Source of the DNA: Paraphysoderma sedebokerense
Taxonomy: Eukaryota; Blastocladiomycota; Physodermatomycetes; Physodermatales; Physodermataceae
DNA: 64,000 nt
Direction of reading: 5' to 3'
Assembly (NCBI GenBank): GCA_025602915.1
Contig: JAHLJZ010000001.1
Coordinates: 434,001 to 498,000, forward strand
Every line of letters begins with the position of its first letter. The first letter of the stretch is position 1. Positions 35,232 to 44,774 of this stretch are shown one piece after another. The notes under the pieces were generated by a model. That model saw only the letters and a program-made list of their open reading frames with translations. It did not search any database and had not been told where the DNA came from. Both the position numbers and the translations under genes were made by a program.

Positions 35232-36040
35232 ATGTCGTACCAGGTAATAACATCTCAGACCTGTGTCCTTCGAACCTCTTTCTCAAAATCTCATTACAAT
35301 CGCCTCTCTCTTAAACAGTCCCCGCAAGTCGTCGATCAAAAGAAAGAGGACTTTCGAAAATACCTTGAAAAGAATGGTATAATCGATTCCTTAACCAAGA
35401 GTAAGCTGAGATGTATTCCTTGTCACAATATGAAATAGCGATTCGCACAGCAACTCAACTCGATAACCCCGAGTTAAACACGATCCCGTTCGGTTGGGTA
35501 ATAGCGAAATTAACATTCCCGTTGTTGTCTTCTTCTTCTTCCATCCATATAATAGTATTGGTTAGTCTCTACGAAGAACCCGAGAAACCTGAAAACCCTA
35601 TCGAGTGAGTTTGATTTACTGATATGCGAATCGATCTCGGGAGTCCTCTCCCTGTTCAATTCTTTTATGATTATCGATAGTAAATAACACTTATTAACTT
35701 CTACTATCTTTTGCTTTCATTTTTTAATTTATTTGTAAATGTGATTTAAAAAAGCTTTATTAAACTCTTTCTCTCCGGTCCTTCTGACGTCGACGTTGAC
35801 GTGCTCAAATCTGAAAACGATACGCTTAAAGCAGAGAATAATGAACTAAAAGCCAAAGTTGATGATCTCATGAAGAAGGTAAAGGAATTGGGCGGAACTG
35901 TTGATATTAGTCCTCAGGTGTGATGTCAAGTTCAACATTGATTAAGATTGTGGAAGACTAAGACATTAACAATTTGCTGAGACTAGGTAACGACAACGAT
36001 GGACGATTCGAGCAACTCAGTTTCTCAGGCTGAATCTTAA
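35232..36040 (+). CDS. MYCBP: c-Myc-binding protein MYCBP / AMY-1 (FAP174-like)
   Basis: About 120 aa from five exons: 35232-35243, 35319-35400, 35553-35604, 35755-35917 and 35987-36040; the two middle introns are 150-152 bp. It matches human AMY-1 in order: FRKYLEKNGIIDSLTK (human FRRYLEKSGVLDTLTK), LVSLYEEPEKPENPIEDFIK (human LVALYEEPEKPNSALDFLK) and a C-terminal leucine coiled coil (LKSENDTLKAENNELK). AMY-1 binds A-kinase anchoring proteins, and the Chlamydomonas relative FAP174 sits on the flagellar central pair. The first exon gives only MSYQ. The last intron is preferred because the frame closes after GAG-ACTAG with a short acidic tail. Confidence 0.88.
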
Positions 36041-36252
36041 CTTTCCTTACGCTGTGAATACATTAGGGTGGTTTTTGGAGATCGCAATTGAGACATTTCT
36101 GTATATAGAGATTGGATCGTATCTTGAAAATATAAAATCTTGCCAATTCATGGGAGGTATATGCACAACATGTTTTCAGCGCCGTCTATTCCATCTATCC
36201 AGTTGGTATTTCTGTGATTGATGCAGGATAAGTTCTTTGGATATCTTCACGT

Positions 36253-37362
36253 TTAAAGTTGAGTATTGTTATTACCAGCATTACCCTCGTCCACTCCTCC
36301 GGGGGTAATCTTTTCAATCAGCATCTTTACCCAGTTCCTACACCTTCCTGATATCTCCTCTTCGTATCCAAACCAAAAGTGATCAACGTTTTCGACAATA
36401 CAAACATCCGCTTTGACTCGTGCCCTCTTCTTCCTGATATTGTCGTCGTCTGTCTCTTTGTCGTCAGGGACAAGGCCACAGACAGTTTCCAACCATTTCC
36501 ACAATCCATCCACGCTACAGAAGGAGTCACTTCGCCCAAGAATTACCAACTTCGGTTTGTCCGGGAGAAGGCTCATAGTAGAGCTGTAGTTGGACAGAGT
36601 TAAAAAGCGCGAATATCGAATCGGGGGAGCTATGATAATTGCGTATTCAACCGATGGATGTGATATATTAGGCAAAACAGTGAGAGAACCGAATGAATAC
36701 CCCTACATTAATAGTTATGTCGTTAGAATTGAAACTAACGACTAAAATCGAGGACACGACCTCAACTTACACATAGAACCAACTTTTTAGCTTTCGTTCG
36801 TTCCCAAGTCCTCCCCTCTTTATCAACAAACGTCGACCCTTGTTCGACTTCTTTCAGTAAATACTCGATCAAGACAGCAATGTCATTTTGTTCCGGGCCG
36901 CAGGTCCATGACGTTTTCCCCGTTGATGGAGGAACACCCCGCATATTAAACCGACATGTGCTAAAGCCGATAGCCGCAAATGTAGACGTTAAATGAGCTA
37001 TGACATTGTTGTTGAGATCCCCTCCTAACGGTCCGTACGGATGAGCAAAACTGTCATTGATCGTGGTAGCGAATGTCGAGTGATAAATATTGAGATCAAA
37101 CATAACAATACATAACGAATGAGAGTGAAGGCGTAAATTATGACTCTGTCAGTATATAACCGGTAATATTATGAATTTATTATCAATAGCGAGACTTGCC
37201 GACCGACCCGAAGTCGGGGCCATTGAAATCCCAGTTAACTTACATGATTGCCCAATCTCTGTACTTTGAAGACACCTGAGCATAATGAATATGAGCATAG
37301 AGAGATACTCCATCAGGCGTGGGTATATGAACCGCATCTTCTGCCGGCAAAAGATTCCTCAT
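36253..37362 (-). CDS. Alpha/beta hydrolase (serine hydrolase)
   Basis: About 282 aa from three exons: 37362-37244, 37050-36771 and 36702-36253. Fold marks: HPYGPLGGD (oxyanion region), FNMRGV, nucleophile elbow GYSFGS right after the second splice, ILGRSDSF (acid strand) and VDHFWFG (catalytic His). This resembles the small cytosolic hydrolases with a HPYGPLGG loop found in bacteria and fungi, whose substrates are mostly unknown. The frame is continuous across introns. The start at 37362 gives a plausible first strand (VHIPTPDGVSLYAH). It is divergent from the BSD gene with only 180 bp between ATGs. Confidence 0.85.
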
Positions 37363-37542
37363 TTGTATGGATTCACAGTATGAGTATGGCCTGTCCTCTG
37401 AAGAGTGCACGACATTTCTTCAGCCACTTCAGCCAGCAATTGGCATCGTCTGTTCCATCGCACACTCAATCAAACCACCGACATCACCATCACTTGCCCC
37501 TCCTGCCCTATCCTTATGCTGCTATTTTCGTAAAACTACAAC

Positions 37543-39641
37543 ATGGACGACTTACTATACGCCGAGATGTACATTCCTCGCGACGGCGGGGACACATCTC
37601 AGTCATCTGGCCCCACAAAGAAGGATGAAGAAAAGAAGGAACCTTCCGAAGGAGGTCAGGTAGCGAATTCTGCCGTTGTAAGCAATTCCAGCGTATGGGG
37701 ATTCGGCTCGCTGATAAGTCAGGTCAAGAAGCAGGTCTGTCTTGTGACATTATTGTTATTGCTCTCGGGCGTACATGAATATAAATTTCTTGTGCTTAAC
37801 CATTTTCTTTGATCCGTTTATCGTCTTAGTCCTCTACCATCGCAGAAGTTTACAAACGAGATTTGTCTGAGTTTTATAATGTTGTCTCTGCTGAAAGCCA
37901 CGCAGCAATTGATAATCTCTCGCATCAAGTTGAAAATATATCGACCAAAATCAAAAAATTGCCGAACTTAGAGACTGCATTTCAACAATCTTCATCATCT
38001 AATCAAGGCGAAAGTTCGAGCGGGACGGAGAATGAGAAAGAGATTGAAGGCAATAAATCAACCAGAAGGGAATTGGATGAAAAGACGGAAGTGTTGCTGG
38101 AATCAGAAACTATGATTTTGACCAAGGATTTAAAGGATACCCTCGACTCCGCAGAGAAATTGGTTTCAAAGTGGGGGGCAGGAGTTACTAATTTCCTTAG
38201 TTCGGCTGTAAAAATCACACCGCCGATCTCCTCGCTTTCAGGTTCTCTTGCAAGTTCCATAGGTGTTTCTAGCCAATCCAAGCAGCCGTCACTCTCATCT
38301 TCCAACATATCATCCTCCACCCCAACAACTCAGATATCCCCGAAACTTGCTTCATTGCTCTCTAACCCATCAACATATCTCACTGATCCGTGTAACCCCG
38401 TCCATCCTGTTCTGTCAAAGCAACCCGAGAAAAGTTGGGCTCCCGAAGATGTAGAATCATATAAAGAGTTTAGCACGAACTTCAAAATATCTGATTATGC
38501 CGGAAAGGTGGGCAAGATTCTGAGTGAGGAAGCTGTTGTTAGTGAATGGTTCGATCGTTTTGGTATGTGGCTCAATTCTTTCCATTACGATCGAGCATTC
38601 CCGCTGGCAAAAGATGAATTACAGTTTGCTAATGTCGGTTGTACAACATTTTCAAATCGTGATGAATCCACAATGATTTTGTATGTGTTTGCAACATTCT
38701 TTATGCAGTACCGTCACATGTCAGTTATGATTTGTTTTGGACACGTTACTTCTTTCGGATGAAATTACTGGAAGAGGAAGAAGAAAGGCGGAAAAAATTG
38801 GTTGAAGGTATGTTGGCTTTATAATTCAGAAATTCTTCCATACGCTCAGTCCGTTCCTTCAATTTTTACATTAGCCGCTGCCAGCGGGATCAAGGAAGAG
38901 GAATTTTCTTGGGAAACCGATGACTCTGATGCGGAAGATTCAAAGGCAGTCGATACAAAATTGGTGCAGCAGCCAAAGGCACAACAGCTTAGCAACGCCA
39001 TCCCTAGCGGAGTGGCCTCGTCTTCACAACAAGAGAAATCTCAACCGGCGCTTTCAGAAACGGCGGAAGATTTTATCAAAGAACTCGATAATCTCACAGG
39101 CGTGTCGCCAATTCCTGTTAATCAAACTGCTTCTGTGGTGATGTCAGCTGAAAATGCAAGCAAAGAATCCGCTGCAGAGGATAATGATGGATGGGGGTTA
39201 GAATTGTCGGATGAAGAGTTATCGGGTGCGTTGGATTTGAAGCCAAAATCGGGTGAACGCTCTCAGAGTAGTGCATCAAATGCTGTGCCGCTACCTAGTA
39301 ACACGGACACAGCTCAAGCCGTCTCTACTGCAGCGTCAGAATCCACCGGTCTAGTGAATCTTGCCAAAACGGCGGATGCGCCTCTTCCAGCTTCCAACCT
39401 TCATCCTTCATTAACACCGACGTCAGCTCCAGGAATAGCACGGAGAATATCACACCAGAGCTCGAATTCCACGTCTTCCTCCTTTGAGATTGTGGAGAAT
39501 GAACGTGATAAAAATTTGCAAACCGTCACGGGATCTACTGTTTCTGATCCTGTGAACATTGTGAAAATTCACCACGGAGGAGAAGCCACGACGGAAAAGG
39601 ATGTCGCAGAGAGCGACGATGACTGGGCGAACTGGGAATAA
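37543..39641 (+). CDS. BSD-domain protein (BSDC1-like)
   Basis: About 596 aa from four exons: 37543-37734, 37830-38562, 38709-38807 and 38875-39641. A long helical N-terminal part (VYKRDLSEFYNVVSAE, ISTKIKKL) is followed by Ser-rich linkers. The BSD domain lies at about residues 290-340, built across an intron: KVGKILSEEAVVSEWFDRF|VPSHVSYDLFWTRYFF, with the invariant FWxRYF. Then come an acidic helix and EEEFSWETDD, a motif placed just after BSD in relatives. The tail is Ser/Ala-rich and ends DDDWANWE. BSD domains occur in TFIIH p62, synapse-associated proteins and yeast Dos2; exact function unknown. Confidence 0.88.
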
Positions 39642-40217
39642 CACACAGTATTGCAACATTAACGGCCTAAGATGAGGCCCCGGAGGATCGTGGATGTCAT
39701 TGGTTTAATTGTACATAAATACACTAGGCGAACAAAGTAATAGTTTTATTATGGATGAAGGTCTCGCATATCAACAGACTGCTGTGATCGTAAGGCTTGT
39801 AGCGACATGATGCACTTTACTATTTCCGTTCTATACATGGCAAGGTACCACCGCTGTTAATCTTTCTACTCCAATAATAAGTCAATCCCTCATGTAACTT
39901 TGAAACTTCCTATGCCAGCGAAACCGATTACCCAACTGATTGCAATGCAGTAAAGTGCCAACCTGTTTATTGCGAGGATTGTGTTTGTGCATTCTCATGT
40001 CCATTTTTTTCGTAGCCTATTTGAATGAGGAATATTGCAATCTAGGGTGCATTGACAAGCTTCTACGTATAATAACGGCTAAAAATGGGATTGCTCGCGA
40101 TTGGTTCTGTGAACGCAACGGGACGAAGGTTAAAGGGACTTGGAGCGTAAATTATAATGAACGCTAATGCACATTTCCCCCAGCATGAAGCTCCTTGTTT
40201 ATCCGCAGTACTTTAGA

Positions 40218-40233
40218 CGTTTCATACATCACA
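40218..40233 (+). promoter_or_regulatory. Conserved promoter block A, copy 1
   Basis: The 16-mer CGTTTCATACATCACA, 244 bp before the ATG of the secreted protein at 40462. An identical 16-mer occurs at 44550, 225 bp before the paralogue at 44775. Confidence 0.65.
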
Positions 40234-40300
40234 AGAATTCTGTGGAGTTCACAATACAAATTGGATGCATTGTCCACCGCTTGATTAGCCAGAGTTTAGT

Positions 40301-40307
40301 CGCACCG
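40301..40307 (+). promoter_or_regulatory. Conserved promoter block B, copy 1
   Basis: CGCACCG, 161 bp before the ATG, followed by a CACGCG word. The same heptamer is at 43219 and 44634, upstream of the two paralogues. Confidence 0.5.
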
Positions 40308-40461
40308 GACTTCTCACGCGTCGCTTCACTTTTTTTATCCCAATATTAGTATTTCTGACGCTCGGCCTATAAGTATGGTGCCTCCCTGACATTCTATAAA
40401 CAACAAAAGCAACAATTGTCAATCATATAATTAGATCTCAGAACTGAACACTTTAACAACA

Positions 40462-40884
40462 ATGAAATTTCTCCAAGTAATTTTCGTCTTCGCTATCGTC
40501 TGCAACATGTTCACCTTCCAAAACGCGGCGCCGACGACCCTTCCCGCAACCACTGAAACCAAGGCAGCAGAAACAGTACCAGAAGCTACTGTACCAAAAT
40601 CCATCCCAGAGGCCAGTACATCGAGAAGACAAGATATTGAAAAGTCGGTTACACATATCGTCGATGGCGCTGTGGAGGCCGGCGCCGGACTTGCCGGTGG
40701 AATTCAAGCGCTAATTGACAATAAGTCAGTGAAAGCGGAAGAAAGACAGAACCATCTCGCAAAGGCCATCTCTGGCATTGTTTCCTCAGTCGTGAATGCT
40801 GGCACCAAAATCGCCACTGAGGCTATCTCCTTGGACGAAATTCGTAGACAACGCCAGGAAACGCAAAAAAAAGAAACACAATAA
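40462..40884 (+). CDS. Small secreted protein 1 of a local paralogous family
   Basis: About 140 aa, intronless. The signal peptide contains FAIVCNMFTFQNAAPT, a motif shared with the genes at 43354 and 44775. Next is a Thr/Pro/Ala/Glu-rich pro-region, then a dibasic SRRQD that could be a Kex2-type site. Two amphipathic Gly/Ala/Val helices follow (IVDGAVEAGAGLAGGIQAL and ISGIVSSVVNAGTKI), and the end is charged (IRRQRQETQKK). There are no cysteines in the mature part. The helix pattern ISGIVxxVVxxGxxI recurs in the protein at 44775. No known domain. It may be an effector, a membrane-active peptide precursor or a wall protein; I cannot decide. A TATA-like TATAAA is near 40394. Confidence 0.75.
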   Translation: MKFLQVIFVFAIVCNMFTFQNAAPTTLPATTETKAAETVPEATVPKSIPEASTSRRQDIEKSVTHIVDGAVEAGAGLAGGIQALIDNKSVKAEERQNHLAKAISGIVSSVVNAGTKIATEAISLDEIRRQRQETQKKETQ

Positions 40885-41507
40885 GTCGTTAGATAGATAC
40901 ATTATTTTGAGGATGTAAAAACATATAGTCGATTCGTTATGTATTATATTATATTATCATTAGAATCTTGATGATGTAAATTGCTGTATTCCGAACCATT
41001 GCTATGGTAGAATGTTGATTTCTTTGTGTATATTATGTTTCAAAATGAAAAAAGACTTCGACGTTGATCAAAATATCTGTGCAACCCTCATTCCTCAAAA
41101 TACTGTGAAGACCTTAATTTTTACAATGATTGTATGCTCTATATATAGTGATCAAAAATAGGCATAATTGAGTAAATTGCCGTTGATTAGCAGTAAACTC
41201 TGTCCTTGGATCGCCAAATGTTTGACTCCAGGAATTGATGACACGCCAAAGATTCAATACATATTTCGAGAAAAATACAAGCAATTGATAATAATGACTA
41301 GGAATTATAATTGTGTTCAGACATGGGATCGACAATAGCTTTCGGAGCTATTTCCGAACGGCAAATGGAAGACGAACTGATTTCAAAACTTCCACGAACA
41401 TTCAGTATAAAACAGAAAGGTGATCCAGGGATTAAGGAAGTTCCCCAACAACATTCCCCAACAGCAACACCAGATAAACTTTTCCACAGTAAATACACCT
41501 CCATCTC
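40885..41507. other. Intergenic region between secreted protein 1 and the Fic gene
   Basis: About 620 bp, AT-rich 3' flanks of two convergent genes. The frame at 41311-41529 is antisense to the Fic 3' end and has no family match. Confidence 0.4.
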
Positions 41508-42506
41508 TTATTCCTCGTGGTCGGGATGACGACATCGACCTTCTAATAATCTTGTATTTTCTAAGTAATTGGAAAGAACACGGCTCATAGAAACGATCAA
41601 TATATCGTTGAGCTCCCCCCGATGACCTTCATAAGGCTGTCTTGCTCGATCGATGGCATTCATATGATGCTGACGACGGTTCTTGTGACCCGAGGAAAAG
41701 CTGATAGGAAAGGGAAATCCATCCCGCATCAGACTCCAGGCAAGAAACAAACGACAAAGGCGTCCATTTGCATTAATGAAGGGGTGGATTGTAATGAGTT
41801 CGTAAAACAAGTATGTCGCTTTGCTGATGGGATGTCGATCAAACGTTTGATATTCTCTGATTAACCACTCGACTGCGTTCTTAACCCGCGAACCGGGAAT
41901 AAACTGGTAATGTCCAGCGTAAATCTCTTCACCAGCTCCTCGTACTCGGCCCACGGTAACAGACTGTCGGTCATCATTGTACGAGTTGTTCATCATTATC
42001 TTGTGAGTCTCGACGATGAGATCAAGAGAGAGGGGAGAGGAGATTTTTTGTTGGAGGAGGTATTGAGCAGCCTGGGCGAATTGAAATAGTTGTCTATCGG
42101 TGGATTTGGTTTCTCGACCACCTTCAACCGGCCATGCAATATTTTCTGGTTCTTTTTCCGTCGAATTGAGAAACTTCAGAATAAGTTCCAGAGTCGCCCC
42201 CTCTCTATGATTCTCCGGAATAGTGCCTTCCAACCGATTGGCATCCAATATGGTGAGCGCCATCTGAAGTTTCGAAAATTCATCAAAATAGCTACACTTT
42301 TCGAAGGAAATGACTTTGCTACCAAGTGCTTGAACTTCTTCTTTCCATTGCCGTGCGGGGTCCCACGGAACATGGCATGTACGAACGGATTTCTCCCAGG
42401 CTAGATCATCAAGATGCAAAATTAATATCAACACATTTAAATCCAATATTTTTTCTTCTCCACAAAAAAACCGTTTACCTTTTTTATCTGGTGGCAAAAT
42501 ACTCAT
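41508..42506 (-). CDS. Fic-domain protein (putative AMP-transferase) with altered core motif
   Basis: About 306 aa from two exons, 42506-42479 and 42400-41508 (78 bp intron). Fic proteins transfer AMP or other nucleotides to target hydroxyls. The core helix reads HPFINANGRLCRLF; the family pattern is HxFx(D/E)GN(G/K)R, so the acidic metal ligand is Asn and the first Gly is Ala here, while His, Asn and Arg stay. An upstream helix with ANRLEGT resembles the class II inhibitory motif (S/T)xxxE(G/N), keeping Glu. VGRVRG and EIYAGHYQFIPG match the flap region. No signal peptide is visible. Activity is uncertain given the substitutions. It lies inside the secreted-protein cluster on the opposite strand. 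Confidence 0.88.
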   Translation of the reverse strand: MSILPPDKKGKRFFCGEEKILDLNVLILILHLDDLAWEKSVRTCHVPWDPARQWKEEVQALGSKVISFEKCSYFDEFSKLQMALTILDANRLEGTIPENHREGATLELILKFLNSTEKEPENIAWPVEGGRETKSTDRQLFQFAQAAQYLLQQKISSPLSLDLIVETHKIMMNNSYNDDRQSVTVGRVRGAGEEIYAGHYQFIPGSRVKNAVEWLIREYQTFDRHPISKATYLFYELITIHPFINANGRLCRLFLAWSLMRDGFPFPISFSSGHKNRRQHHMNAIDRARQPYEGHRGELNDILIVSMSRVLSNYLENTRLLEGRCRHPDHEE

Positions 42507-43353
42507 CTTGCCAAAATCTGGACAGTTATTTAGGATGAGGCAGGGCAGATAATGTGAGTGCCCTGGGAGGTTGCGGGAACAAAATGGGAAGCAAAATACG
42601 AGATTTAATGGTGAGCTTGAGATGAAGGGAAGATTCCGAAACGGAACGAAGGATGCGAGATGAAAGAAGGATTTGAAGTTGTCGCCAAGTCATACAGCAA
42701 CTCGGCAGAAGTACCCAGGGAGGCTCCCTTATAAGGTTTTTAAAGATGTTTATCATCCCTTCATCAAAAACCAATATTCCAACATCGCGGCGAGTTTACA
42801 ACTCATCGCTGTCTATAGGAAATGCATGGTGATTCAAAAAGCTGCCGAATAATTTGTAGGGCGACAGATTGTGTTTTTGGCGATCATGAACATGCTTTGT
42901 TGGAATTCTTTTGCGTTGCTGGACATGGGATGATTGTTGCAACGTTTCACAAAGAATTAGAAACCTCAGAATTATTTTGAAAATAAAGATATAGATGCGC
43001 AAATAAAGAATTCTACTATGGGCTTCAATTCAACGCAATCATGCATATGCAATTCATCGATATGTGCGAGCACAGCAATTGGTCAAGGGATTGTTAACAG
43101 CTCGGCTTCCCCGAATATTTAGAAATTGTACGGATTGTCTAAATATGACAGGAATTCCCGTTCTTTGAATAAAGGAAAAGTGAACGTATTGTTTGCAGTT
43201 CGGCTTGCAACGATTAATCGCACCGTAGAAAGCGTGTTTTCTACTGAATTTAAAAAGCAGTAGATAAATAGCGCGCTGTCTGTGTCTTTTTTTCTACTTT
43301 AGCCATACATTGATCATTTGTCTCGATACAAATCATTGAAATTTCAAAACAGA
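42507..43353. other. Divergent region between the Fic gene and secreted protein 2
   Basis: About 850 bp. The frame at 42526-42774 (minus) has no family match. The 43080-43350 part is the promoter of secreted protein 2, with block B at 43219 followed by GCGTGTTTTCTA, shared with the 44775 promoter. Confidence 0.45.
43219..43225 (+). promoter_or_regulatory. Conserved promoter block B, copy 2
   Basis: CGCACCG(T), 135 bp before the ATG at 43354, followed closely by GCGTGTTTTCT, which is also found after the copy at 44634. Confidence 0.55.
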
Positions 43354-43815
43354 ATGAAGTCATTTAAAACTGCTATTGTTTTCGCAATCGTTTGCAACAT
43401 GTTGTCTATGCGGAACGCGGCACCGACAAGCTTTCCAGCGTCCAAGGCACTAGAAGCAATCCCTAAAATAGGAATCTCTGGAACCCAGCTAACTGATGTC
43501 CCCAGCACCGAAGAACTCCCCAGTACTGTTCCTGTTGAAGAACCAATCTTCGCAACTGACTTCCCAGACTTCGGTACTGCTGCTGTTGAAGAACTTATCC
43601 CCGCGACAGAGGTCCCCAGCATCGAAAATCTTCCCAGTACTGCTCCTGTTGAAGAGCCAATCTTCGTAACTGATTTCCCAGTCTTCGGTACTGCTGCTGT
43701 TGAAGAACTCATTCCCGCAGCTACAGTTCCCGCCGAGGACTTTCCCAGAAGTACTGCGGCTGAATTCCTAATCTCCGCAACCGATACTCCCAGCACCGAA
43801 GAATGGAATCTGTAA
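43354..43815 (+). CDS. Small secreted protein 2, acidic with internal repeats
   Basis: About 153 aa, intronless. It shares the signal-peptide motif with secreted protein 1 (VFAIVCNMLSMRNAAPT against VFAIVCNMFTFQNAAPT) but the mature part is quite different. It is acidic, Pro/Thr/Glu-rich and built of a 38-residue tandem repeat (VPVEEPIFATDFPDFGTAA, then VEELIPATEVPS) present in about two full copies, with shorter PSTEE words at both ends. No Cys, no dibasic site. The start at 43354 is the first Met that gives a signal peptide; the upstream in-frame sequence from 43318 adds hydrophilic residues only. Function unknown. Confidence 0.72.
   Translation: MKSFKTAIVFAIVCNMLSMRNAAPTSFPASKALEAIPKIGISGTQLTDVPSTEELPSTVPVEEPIFATDFPDFGTAAVEELIPATEVPSIENLPSTAPVEEPIFVTDFPVFGTAAVEELIPAATVPAEDFPRSTAAEFLISATDTPSTEEWNL
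43521..43740 (+). repeat. 114-bp tandem repeat within secreted protein 2
   Basis: Two adjacent, slightly diverged copies with a 114 bp period (43521-43634 and from 43635), each beginning CAGTACTG(T/C)TCCTGTTGAAG and coding a 38-residue unit. The period keeps the reading frame, so copy number can change without breaking the gene. Confidence 0.85.
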
Positions 43816-44549
43816 AATCAGAGGAAAGACTGTCCTGTCGCAACTGCGTTCAAATAATCAATGAGGTCAGGATTCGCCGAATGTTAAATTATCAGGAGGA
43901 AGAGGAAAAAGATTGAAAAGACAATAATTGCATGCTGTGAAACTGTACAGAGAAATGTTATGTATATAGAAAAGATCATTTGTTCGATACAGACTCTATT
44001 GAGCTAGTCTCTCATTTGAGAGAATTTGTTGGTAAATCATTTGTATGCCGAAGATATAAAACGGATCAAATATATATTATTTATATTGTCCATTTCAAGA
44101 AAGTACCTCCTCGGGCCCTGACCTCGACATATTTATGGAACCATTTTTTACAATTTTCAAAGCAAATTGGCTCAGTTTGCAATAATTACGTTGTTCTCAA
44201 ATCCGTCAACTTTATCAAAAGAAGAACAATAATCAAGGAGGCAAAAATCCGGAGAAGGCAGAAATGTCGTTAAAATTATGCGGTCTATAACAATGCGTTT
44301 CCAACCACTGCCGCGGCTCGCGGCTCATGAAATCATGCTTCATTTTCGCCTTTGCGCAAATGGAATGAGTGTTAAGAATGTGCCACCTCACGCTTTCTTC
44401 ATTAATGTTGGCCAAGGTATGTTGACCTAGCGATTGGTACCATGAAGCCGCAAGATTAAAGACCCAAGTTTATTGCCGGCATCAGAATGTCGACGCCAAA
44501 ACAGAAATTGTCAGCAACGCACCGGTAGTATTCACCTGGGTAATGCAAG

Positions 44550-44565
44550 CGTTTCATACATCACA
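44550..44565 (+). promoter_or_regulatory. Conserved promoter block A, copy 2
   Basis: CGTTTCATACATCACA, identical to 40218-40233, 225 bp before the ATG at 44775. Similarity continues downstream (TTCxTGTGG). Confidence 0.65.
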
Positions 44566-44633
44566 GGGATATTCCTGTGGCTTCAAAATATTGAACACTG
44601 GCATTGTTAACGGATGATTGGCAAAGCGGTGAG

Positions 44634-44640
44634 CGCACCG
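44634..44640 (+). promoter_or_regulatory. Conserved promoter block B, copy 3
   Basis: CGCACCG(T), 141 bp before the ATG, then GCGTGTTTTCT as at 43219. Confidence 0.55.
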
Positions 44641-44774
44641 TAAGTCCTCGCGTGTTTTCTATTTTTTTGTTGAAAGAATTTACATAAATAACCTAATTCA
44701 GACCAGATAACTCAAACTTCCCAAACAGAGAAACAAATATCTAATATACAATATCCACGTAGAGTTCAGACACG

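Larger units (their letters stand above)
39642..40461. other. Start of gene-sparse accessory block
   Basis: About 820 bp between the BSD gene and the first small secreted protein. Frames such as 39940-40167 lack an ATG at the right place or any known motif. The last 250 bp is the secreted-protein promoter (see the blocks at 40218 and 40301). Confidence 0.45.
43816..44774. other. Intergenic region between secreted proteins 2 and 3
   Basis: About 960 bp. The frames at 43980-44273 and 44233-44415 have no support. The last 240 bp has promoter blocks A (44550) and B (44634). Confidence 0.45.

Noticed and set aside
39880-40167. Cysteine-rich secreted peptide upstream of secreted protein 1
   Set aside because: My first reading ran across a frame error of my own; the true frames give no consistent Cys pattern or signal peptide.
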